NCBI GenBank assembly: GCA_040758525.1
Contig: JBFLVQ010000495.1
Span: 1 to 7,176 of the forward strand
Length of the DNA stretch: 7,176 nt
DNA from: JBFLVQ01 sp040758525
Lineage (GTDB): Bacteria; Acidobacteriota; Blastocatellia; Chloracidobacteriales; JADJPF01
Direction: 5' to 3'
Below, one piece after another: positions 1 to 6,267 of the stretch (the stretch's first letter is position 1; each line of letters begins with the position of its first letter). The notes beneath the pieces were generated by a model. The model made no database searches. It worked only from the letters and a program-made list of their open reading frames with translations, and was not told the DNA's origin. The translations under genes were made by a program, and so were the position numbers.

Positions 1-3000
1 CAAACTGATCAGGTTCTGACGGCGTAGAATAGGTACTATCGAATGCTGCAGGTTGAGATAGTAATTCTGAGTTAGCAGCAAGTTGAGATAGTAGTTCAGC
101 ATCATTCACTAATGGTGACACCGTTTCTGCCTCTGGATCGCAGCGTGGTGTCTCGTCATTATTATTTGATTGGCGCGGCGGTATAACATTATCAATAAGC
201 AATCGGGGTAGTGCGGTGCTAGTTGATTCTTCAGTATCTTTGTGAATCTTGTCTGTCGATACTTCTTCAGTTGGGGGCTCAGTCGTTGATTGATCGTCAA
301 CTGCAGGCTCTTCTTCTGTTTGATGCTCTTCTTCCTCTGCTAACTCTTTCTCATATTCTTTGATCTTGTCTGGTGTCATTATCCAGACTTCTGCAGTCTC
401 TTTGAGTAGCTCCATCTGTAATAGATCGATATTAGGCTCAGGTGTCTTCTTATTGGCAGATTTTGGCTCACTAGCTGAGCCGGCTCGATTGGACTTAGCC
501 ACTTCCGGCTTGCTAATAATCGGCAATGGTGGAAGTGGTTGGCTATGCTCTTTAGGCTTAACTGAGTTGGTTATTTCAGATTTGGCAGAAGAGTGAGTAA
601 GACCAAGATTTATCGTTTCTTGTGGATACTGACCAGTTTGATAATATTCCACCAGTACATCTTCAGATTGTTGTGAAAGGTTCTCTGTGGGCGCCGTTGC
701 TGCTTCATTATTGAGAGCTTCTGCCACAGTCTCCTGAAAGATCATTTCCAGTGGTTGCTGAGGCGCCGGCTCAGGCGTAGCGTTACGTGCAATGGTATAA
801 GGCTTAGTAGCAGCAGCTTGGCGTTGGATAGATTGTGGTGAGCAGATATGGCTGTAACTGGCCACATCACAACCACTACGTATACCTACGCTGGTAAGGA
901 TCACTTCATCAGTCTCATTAGTGAGAATAAGGTGGCCTGCAGCAGCAGCACCTAGCACCAATAGCAGCATTACTGGCAATTGCAGACCAAAAGGTTCAGC
1001 CCGCATGGTAGTTTCGAATTGTACGCGATTAAGTCTCTGGTCATCGGCTTCCTCGATAAGTTTAAGTAACTTGCCAAATGGTGACTCCTCGGGGATATCT
1101 ACCCGACGTGCATATTCGAAATGCTCTCCTTCGCGTACTACGATATGGAGTGGCAAGGCAAATTGCTCAAGATATTTTTTCATCTCTGTACGGTTCCATT
1201 CCGAACGGTAAAAGAGACCACGAGCAAGTATCTTGAGAGTTTTGGCATTGAGCAGTTCATTAAAACAGGGATGGGCAGGAAAGCGTTTTTTTAATGGTTT
1301 GTCAAAGAGATTACCAAGCAGATTGGTGAGCTTTTTCTCTTGTTTTGGCAGCTTATGATTAGTTGTCTCTGGCAGCAGGCTGACACGGCCCTGTTCTAGA
1401 TAGCAACGTAAGAAGATTTTATTAACCTGTGAGGTAATAAAAGGCTGTTCTTGTGCCAATTCTTGTGGACTTAACAGCTCCTTACCTTCTTCTCGTAAAA
1501 CCAATAATCGTTTTAATAACTTAATATCATCAGGGGTAAGTTCGCCAGGATGCCAATAACAGACCGTTGAGATCGATTGTGTTGCTGCTGGCAGTTGCGA
1601 TTTTGAGAAAGCAGAGATCAGAATAATCTCCCATTCCCAACTCTTGGTTTCGCTCTCTTGACCTACGGAAGTGAGTGAATCGCCAAATTTGATAATACCC
1701 CGTCGGGCTGTGCCTCGCCACCACAACTCCATCTCTGTACGTCGCTTGAAAGTTTGTGTGCTACTGTCAAAACAGAGTGGCCAGTCCTTAAAGCTTTGAC
1801 GAGCGGTATCACAGAGGAGCTCTATCAAACGGTTGTCATCATCAGGGATCTGTTGGGTTGCAGCAGTGACAGGATCTTTTACTGCCTGTTGTGATGAGAG
1901 GTAGAGTAGAAAACGGGTCTTTTCGCCTTCATCGCTCACTTCCATACGATCGCCAGCAGCAGTGGCCATAAAATCCATTACAGTCTTGAGTGATTGACGA
2001 AAGAGCACCGGAGGAATCTCGTCAAATAGCATTACACTATCGGCGATCTCCAGTGTTGTGTAGGGACGTTCAGTAAGTGATAGCAGTGTTAAGCCACGTA
2101 GCAGCATCTTGCCATAGAGTTGTTGAGTAGCTGGCAACGAGCGTACAAAGTTCTCTACTAAATGATCATAAGCAGCAAAAAGATCTGTTAGTAGTGGGTT
2201 GCGACGTAGATCAAATTCAAAAGATTCAAACAGTTCGATTAGACATACAAGGTTTAACCCACGCCGTAGGGTAGCGCGAGGGGCAACATCATAGAAGAAG
2301 CCAAACAGTGAGAAGGTACGAGCATACTTTCGTAAGGCTGGCACCAATTTGAGGATTTGTGGATGTAGTGGATAGCATTCCAGGAACTCACGCTCACTCC
2401 AGAGGAAGTGAGGCATCTGACGTCGCAGCTCTTCATAAAGTGACTGTATATTGCGTCGCTGAGTGGCATTCTTCTGACAGATAAGTTGATCCGCAATGGT
2501 AGCCAGATTGGTAAGGGGAATTATCTCCACTTCGCTATATTTACGCCAACTATCAATCACCGAAGGATTAGCATCAACAAGGTCCTGATCCAGGGTCAAA
2601 AATAGCCAGTACTCTTTGGCCTTAGCGCGGTCAACCAATTTCTCCAACCATTTGATATAGGCATCACGGTCAGGCTGACGTAACAGAGGGGAAAGGCCGT
2701 CAATCAATACTGCTAGTGTTATTCCTGCGACAGTTGCCGAGACAATTTCGCTTTCGCAGCGGTCGATTAGCTTAGCAGGTGACGTTGTGTCCTTATCAAA
2801 GTCACAGTAGAGAGAGATATTTTTTACACGTAATTTCTTGTTACGAAAGAACTTTTCCAGTCGTTTACGAGCTCCTGGAAGTTCTATCTGTTTAGTCAGA
2901 TCGGGTTGCTCTAGCAATGCGCGCAAAAAGGCCAACAGGTGGCTCTTACCCACCCCGCGTTCGCCCGCAATAATCGCTATCCGCCCCTCATTTGCCCAAT

Positions 3001-3142
3001 CGATCAAACGTTCGATTGCTCCGGCCATTCCCTCAGTACATTGATAAGCACTACAAATCTGCTCTGCACTGGCCGCTTCAAAACGAGAGATTTGAGCAAT
3101 ATTGCGGAGTGTTATATAGGACTTTATCGGTTGTGATGACAT
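1..3142 (-). CDS. Large membrane-anchored P-loop ATPase, BrxC/PglY/DUF6079-like, 3' end missing
   Basis: The frame opens at ATG 3142 and has no stop down to the left edge, giving at least 1047 residues. A Walker A motif GERGVGKS lies at residues 60-67. A hydrophobic strand ending in D148 is the likely Walker B, and a second strand near 178-186 may be sensor 1. A YPLHP motif (257-261) followed by a helical AYDHL region (~308-328) and winged-helix-like segments to ~700 recall the large ATPases of the BrxC, PglY, DUF6079 and DUF499 type found in BREX and related defence loci. That family assignment is from memory of motifs, not a search. One transmembrane segment (~718-740) follows, with an Arg before it and acidic residues after it, suggesting the ATPase is cytoplasmic and the tail is outside. 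The tail (742 onward) is rich in Pro, Glu, Ser and Thr, very acidic at ~935-980, and probably disordered. The cellular role is unknown. Confidence is high that it is a real gene and moderate for the family. Confidence 0.85.
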   Translation of the reverse strand, partial: MSSQPIKSYITLRNIAQISRFEAASAEQICSAYQCTEGMAGAIERLIDWANEGRIAIIAGERGVGKSHLLAFLRALLEQPDLTKQIELPGARKRLEKFFRNKKLRVKNISLYCDFDKDTTSPAKLIDRCESEIVSATVAGITLAVLIDGLSPLLRQPDRDAYIKWLEKLVDRAKAKEYWLFLTLDQDLVDANPSVIDSWRKYSEVEIIPLTNLATIADQLICQKNATQRRNIQSLYEELRRQMPHFLWSEREFLECYPLHPQILKLVPALRKYARTFSLFGFFYDVAPRATLRRGLNLVCLIELFESFEFDLRRNPLLTDLFAAYDHLVENFVRSLPATQQLYGKMLLRGLTLLSLTERPYTTLEIADSVMLFDEIPPVLFRQSLKTVMDFMATAAGDRMEVSDEGEKTRFLLYLSSQQAVKDPVTAATQQIPDDDNRLIELLCDTARQSFKDWPLCFDSSTQTFKRRTEMELWWRGTARRGIIKFGDSLTSVGQESETKSWEWEIILISAFSKSQLPAATQSISTVCYWHPGELTPDDIKLLKRLLVLREEGKELLSPQELAQEQPFITSQVNKIFLRCYLEQGRVSLLPETTNHKLPKQEKKLTNLLGNLFDKPLKKRFPAHPCFNELLNAKTLKILARGLFYRSEWNRTEMKKYLEQFALPLHIVVREGEHFEYARRVDIPEESPFGKLLKLIEEADDQRLNRVQFETTMRAEPFGLQLPVMLLLVLGAAAAGHLILTNETDEVILTSVGIRSGCDVASYSHICSPQSIQRQAAATKPYTIARNATPEPAPQQPLEMIFQETVAEALNNEAATAPTENLSQQSEDVLVEYYQTGQYPQETINLGLTHSSAKSEITNSVKPKEHSQPLPPLPIISKPEVAKSNRAGSASEPKSANKKTPEPNIDLLQMELLKETAEVWIMTPDKIKEYEKELAEEEEHQTEEEPAVDDQSTTEPPTEEVSTDKIHKDTEESTSTALPRLLIDNVIPPRQSNNNDETPRCDPEAETVSPLVNDAELLSQLAANSELLSQPAAFDSTYSTPSEPDQF
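41..100 (-). repeat. Two-copy 30-bp tandem repeat inside the ATPase tail
   Basis: Two adjacent 30-bp units (41-70 and 71-100) match at about 22 of 30 positions, with an uninterrupted shared core around ttgagatagta. On the minus strand they encode AELLSQLAAN and SELLSQPAAF, residues 1015-1034 of the ATPase. The unit length is a multiple of three, so the frame is kept. More copies may lie past the left edge, but none is seen to the right. Confidence 0.6.
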
Positions 3143-3167
3143 ATTTGATATTGTCCCTACAGGGGCT

Positions 3168-3196
3168 ATTGTAGCGATCCAGCGCAATAGCGACAA
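3168..3196 (-). promoter_or_regulatory. Candidate sigma70-like promoter of the ATPase gene
   Basis: Read on the minus strand, TTGTCG (3191-3196) and TACAAT (3168-3173) are separated by exactly 17 bp. They match the -35 and -10 consensus at 4 of 6 and 5 of 6 positions. Transcription would start near 3161, giving a leader of about 20 bases before ATG 3142. A weak ribosome-binding candidate, AGGGA, sits 11 bases before the start. It overlaps a short inverted repeat, CCCT-AC-AGGG (3155-3164). This is a pattern match only. Confidence 0.45.
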
Positions 3197-3303
3197 GAAG
3201 TTTCGCATTTTGAGCAGTTTTGCTACATTTTAACACTACTTTAAGGGATATTAACGACCGTTTAATTACGATTTCTCAATGAAAACCCTAACCATAATTT
3301 ATA

Positions 3304-3332
3304 TTGCAAACTAAATGGTCAGGGGGTAAACT
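3304..3332 (+). promoter_or_regulatory. Candidate sigma70-like promoter of the kinase-regulator operon
   Basis: TTGCAA (3304-3309) and TAAACT (3327-3332) are 17 bp apart, each matching consensus at 4 of 6 positions. A start near 3340 would leave a leader of roughly 57 bases before the kinase ATG. It is the best-spaced candidate I found in this direction, but both boxes are imperfect in an AT-rich stretch. Confidence 0.35.
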
Positions 3333-3356
3333 CTCTAATCGCTAGCGCGCAATCCA

Positions 3357-3388
3357 ATAAGAACCATAAATCATAGTACATAAGAACC
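3357..3388 (+). repeat. Short direct repeat ATAAGAACC in the kinase leader
   Basis: ATAAGAACC occurs exactly at 3357-3365 and 3380-3388, starting 23 bp apart. The second copy ends 8 bases before the kinase ATG at 3397, where a ribosome-binding site would be expected. No AGGAGG-like sequence is present there, so AAGAA is the only purine-rich candidate. The pair could be a regulator site or chance. Confidence 0.3.
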
Positions 3389-3396
3389 GAAAACCG

Positions 3397-5268
3397 ATGA
3401 CAAAACGCCCGAGGATTGTGGTAGTCGAGGATGATGATCAGTTTCGTACTGTACTGATCAAAAGACTACAGACGCAAAATTACGATGTTGCAGCTGCCGA
3501 GGACGGCATGCAGGGTTGGGAGGTGATCAATAAATTCCACCCTGATCTTATTGTTTCCGATCTTATGATGCCAGGTATGGATGGCCAAGAACTGTGTCGT
3601 CGGGTAAAGTCTGCGCCAGAGTTGGAACATATCTATTTTATGATGTTAACGGCGCGTGACTCGATCGATGATTGCGTTGCTGGATTAGAGACAGGAGCAG
3701 ATGATTACCTTTCTAAACCAGTAAATAATAAGGAGTTAATGGCGCGAATCCGTGCCGGTCTACGTATTAGTTCGCTTTATAATCAGGTTAAAGCTTCAGA
3801 ACAGAAGTATCGTGCGCTAATCGAGAATGCTTCCGATGCCATCCTACAATTTGACGTCAATGGTCGCTGTGTAGAGGCTAATGAGCGTGCCTGCCAGATC
3901 ATTGGCTATACCAAAGAGGAGATGCTCGCCTTAGACTTTGCCGATCTACTGCCTGTTAAGACACGAGAGTTTGCTGACCAGAAATTTGCCGCGATGTGTC
4001 GTATCGGTAATTTCATTGAAGAGATCGAAATGGAACGCAAAGACAGTATTGTGATTCCTGTGGAATCGGCCACTACCTTGATCGAAACCGAGGCTGGTGT
4101 GATCTGTCAATGTATTGTACGTGATCTTACCCGCCGTAAGGAGGTTGAGCAGCAGCTTATCCAGGTTGAGAAATTACGTGCGCTGGGAGGAATGGTAGGA
4201 GGCATTGCGCATGATTTTAACAATCTATTGGCTGCCATTCTTGGTTATACCGAACTTGCCTTACGAGATGCGCTTAGTGCACAAGATGAGACATTAGTGC
4301 GGCGCTTAAAGTTTATTGAGAAAGCTGCCCTAGATGGTGCCGAGACTGTACGCTTGTTACAAGAGTTTACCAAAGTACGTAAAGAGAGCCGTAAAGAGAG
4401 CGTCAGCGTCAACAAACTGTTACAGCAGGTACTACTGTTGACACGCCATCGTTGGCGCGATGCTGCGCAATCCAAGGGCATTGCCATCCGTATCAAGGCG
4501 GACTATAGCGAGATCCCACTAGTGCAGGGTAATTTGGCAGAACTACGAGAAGCTTTTACCAATATTATCTTCAATGCCATTGATGCAATTCCTGCCGATG
4601 GACAGATCTACTGTCGTACTTGGGCCAATGGCGATTATTTGCAAGTGTCGATCAGTGATACTGGTGTGGGTATGTCGGAAGATGTACGCCAACGAATCTT
4701 TGACCCATTTTTTACTACTAAAGGGATCTCTAATAGTGGTCTGGGTCTTTCTGTCTGCTATGGCATAATCAATCGACATGGTGGCGAGATTCTTGTTGAG
4801 AGTGCATTAGGTAAAGGTTCTACGTTCACAATAAAATTACCCATATTAGGTCCAGTCGAGCTTAAAACAGAGAGTGATCAGCCCAGTCTAGCTGTCAGTG
4901 CCAATGTTCTGATCATTGATGACGAGAGCCTTGTGCGTGGCATGATTCAGGAGCTACTGGAGGATGAGGGACATCGTGTAGTAAGTGCAGAGAGCGGTAA
5001 GGAAGGGGTAGAGAAGTTTGGTCATGAGAAGTTTGATCTGGTTATTACAGATCTTGGTATGCCAGGAATGACTGGTTGGGATGTCGTTGCACGTATAAAA
5101 GAGATCGATAAAAGTGTACCAGTAGTGCTCTTGACAGGTTGGTCTAATGAGCCTGATAACAAACGTGCGAAGGATTGCGGCGTCGATCTAGTATTAGGAA
5201 AACCGATCTCAAGCAAAGATCTGATCTCGATCGTGACAAATGCGGTAGAACGCAAGTTAAAAAGTTGA
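3397..5268 (+). CDS. Soluble hybrid sensor histidine kinase, REC-PAS-HisKA-HATPase-REC
   Basis: This 623-residue protein autophosphorylates a histidine using ATP and handles phosphoryl groups through two receiver domains. Receiver 1 (~5-122) has acidic residues 11-13, acceptor D55, T85 and K107. A PAS domain (~134-245) is the likely sensory module; its ligand is not evident. The HisKA domain carries H272 in a GGIAHDFNN motif, typical of NtrB/FixL-like kinases. The ATPase domain shows N393 (N box), DTGVGM at 421-426, the DPFF segment near 436 and GLGL at 448-451. Receiver 2 (~503-620) has D508/D509, acceptor D552, T580 and K602. All key residues are intact. There is no signal peptide or membrane segment, so it is cytoplasmic. 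No HPt domain is visible. The start fits the usual N-terminus of a receiver domain, although its ribosome-binding site is weak. It lies 58 bp upstream of a LytTR regulator, its likely partner. The signal it senses is unknown. Confidence 0.95.
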   Translation: MTKRPRIVVVEDDDQFRTVLIKRLQTQNYDVAAAEDGMQGWEVINKFHPDLIVSDLMMPGMDGQELCRRVKSAPELEHIYFMMLTARDSIDDCVAGLETGADDYLSKPVNNKELMARIRAGLRISSLYNQVKASEQKYRALIENASDAILQFDVNGRCVEANERACQIIGYTKEEMLALDFADLLPVKTREFADQKFAAMCRIGNFIEEIEMERKDSIVIPVESATTLIETEAGVICQCIVRDLTRRKEVEQQLIQVEKLRALGGMVGGIAHDFNNLLAAILGYTELALRDALSAQDETLVRRLKFIEKAALDGAETVRLLQEFTKVRKESRKESVSVNKLLQQVLLLTRHRWRDAAQSKGIAIRIKADYSEIPLVQGNLAELREAFTNIIFNAIDAIPADGQIYCRTWANGDYLQVSISDTGVGMSEDVRQRIFDPFFTTKGISNSGLGLSVCYGIINRHGGEILVESALGKGSTFTIKLPILGPVELKTESDQPSLAVSANVLIIDDESLVRGMIQELLEDEGHRVVSAESGKEGVEKFGHEKFDLVITDLGMPGMTGWDVVARIKEIDKSVPVVLLTGWSNEPDNKRAKDCGVDLVLGKPISSKDLISIVTNAVERKLKS

Positions 5269-5326
5269 TCACGATTATATACTGTTTGTGTAATGTTATC
5301 TGCTTACCATCGCCAATGGCAGTCTT

Positions 5327-6106
5327 ATGAGCGAGAATGCCAGAATACGGGTGCTTATCGTTGACGATGAACTACTTGCGCGCAAGAAACTGCGCCGCTT
5401 GTTAAGCAGTGATGCCGAGATTGAAATTGTTGGCGAGTGTGGTAGTGGTGGCGAGGCGGTTATTACGATTCGCGATAAGTCTCCAGAACTGGTCTTTCTA
5501 GATGTACAGATGCCAGTAATGGATGGATTCCAAGTTTTAGAGGCAATTGAAGCTCCGTTAGTACCGCTGGTAGTCTTTGTTACTGCTTATGATCAGTATG
5601 CCTTACGCGCCTTCGAGGTTTATGCGTTAGATTATCTACTCAAACCTTTTGATCGGCAGAGATTCGATAAGGCCTTGCAACGTGCTAAGGCAAGAATCAG
5701 GCAAGAGCGAACTGGTAAGCTGAATGAACAAGCGATTGCACTGCTAACAGAACTGAAGGCAAAGTCGAGCTATCTAGGACGTTTGGTTATTAAAGCGGGG
5801 GGGCGCGTCTTTTTTATCAGGATTGAAGAGATTGACTGGATTGCCGCAGAAGGGAAGTATGTGCGTGTCTATGTGCGTAAAGAGTCCTATTTATTGAGAG
5901 AAGCGATAGGCACGTTGGAAAGCCAGTTGGATCCAGATAAATTTCTCCGTATACATCGTTCTTCCATTGTCAATATCGATCGTATTAAAGAGTTACAACC
6001 TTGGTTTAATAACGAATATCGTGTTATCCTCTGCGACGGTACTCAATTGATGCTTAGTCGTAGTTGTCGTAAGCGATTAAGTGAAATACTGGGAAATCAA
6101 CTTTAA
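5327..6106 (+). CDS. LytTR-family response regulator (REC-LytTR)
   Basis: This 259-residue DNA-binding response regulator has an N-terminal receiver (~7-125) and a C-terminal LytTR domain (~151-257). The receiver keeps D13/D14, acceptor D59 in FLDVQMP, T86 and K106 in LLKPF, so phosphorylation should work. The LytTR part shows the typical FLRIHRSSIVN segment at 206-216 and a preceding EEIDWIAAEGKYV stretch. Length and architecture are those of AlgR, LytR, BtsR and YpdB, but I cannot assign orthology. LytTR proteins bind paired direct repeats about two helical turns apart, and such a pair lies at 6130-6160, directly downstream and before the transporter gene. The gene follows the kinase on the same strand with a 58-bp gap and no obvious terminator, so cotranscription is likely. 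The ribosome-binding site is weak. Regulation of the transporter is an inference from position. Confidence 0.95.
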   Translation: MSENARIRVLIVDDELLARKKLRRLLSSDAEIEIVGECGSGGEAVITIRDKSPELVFLDVQMPVMDGFQVLEAIEAPLVPLVVFVTAYDQYALRAFEVYALDYLLKPFDRQRFDKALQRAKARIRQERTGKLNEQAIALLTELKAKSSYLGRLVIKAGGRVFFIRIEEIDWIAAEGKYVRVYVRKESYLLREAIGTLESQLDPDKFLRIHRSSIVNIDRIKELQPWFNNEYRVILCDGTQLMLSRSCRKRLSEILGNQL

Positions 6107-6129
6107 ACTACTTAAATCCTCTTTTACGT

Positions 6130-6160
6130 CAATTCATTCCGCACAGAGACAACTCATTCC
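6130..6160 (+). promoter_or_regulatory. Candidate LytTR operator: two 11-bp direct repeats
   Basis: CAATTCATTCC (6130-6140) and CAACTCATTCC (6150-6160) match at 10 of 11 positions and start exactly 20 bp apart, about two turns of DNA. They lie in the noncoding gap between the LytTR regulator and the transporter. Known LytTR targets are pairs of ~9-10 bp direct repeats with a period near 20-22 bp, so spacing and place fit. The motif does not match any specific LytTR consensus that I can recall. An ATTCATT core occurs once more on the minus strand near 6244-6250. Confidence 0.5.
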
Positions 6161-6210
6161 TCAAAAGCATAACTTAGTGACATAAATATTTTTTTCTTAA
6201 ACTATCCTGC

Positions 6211-6216
6211 CTATAT
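6211..6216 (+). promoter_or_regulatory. Weak candidate extended -10 element of the transporter gene
   Basis: CTATAT at 6211-6216 is preceded by TG one base upstream, an extended -10 arrangement. No good -35 box lies at the proper distance (only a T-run around 6189-6196), which would suit a promoter needing an activator. It is about 50 bases downstream of the direct repeats, so an activator bound there would sit upstream of the polymerase site. This is pattern only. Confidence 0.25.
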
Positions 6217-6267
6217 TCCAGTGAGAGCCTTAAATCCAATTTCAATGAATGGAAAATAGTGTGATTT

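Noticed and set aside
360..596. Plus-strand open frame of 78 codons, and similar short frames at 921-1211 and 2838-3174
   Set aside because: They lie opposite the continuous minus-strand ATPase frame, have low-complexity or arginine/serine-rich products, and show no domain or ribosome-binding site.
1530..2496. Minus-strand frames at 1530-1724 and 2254-2496
   Set aside because: They are in a different frame from the ATPase, which reads without a stop through both stretches.
2998..3018. Inverted repeat AATCGA...TCGATT
   Set aside because: It lies inside the ATPase coding region close to the Walker A codons and has no flanking operator or terminator features.
1..3142. A complete BREX or DISARM locus
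   Set aside because: Only one ATPase-like gene is visible; no methyltransferase, PglZ, BrxL, BrxA/B or nuclease gene occurs in the window, so naming a system would be unsupported.
4245..5255. Short minus- and plus-strand frames within the kinase gene
   Set aside because: They overlap intact HisKA, HATPase and receiver coding sequence whose catalytic motifs are all in the 3397 frame.
5269..5326. Terminator between kinase and regulator
   Set aside because: No GC-rich hairpin followed by a T-run is present in the 58-bp gap; readthrough is more likely.
6107..6129. Terminator after the LytTR gene (TTTAA...TTAAA)
   Set aside because: The stem is short and pure AT with no adjoining T-run, so it is not a convincing intrinsic terminator.
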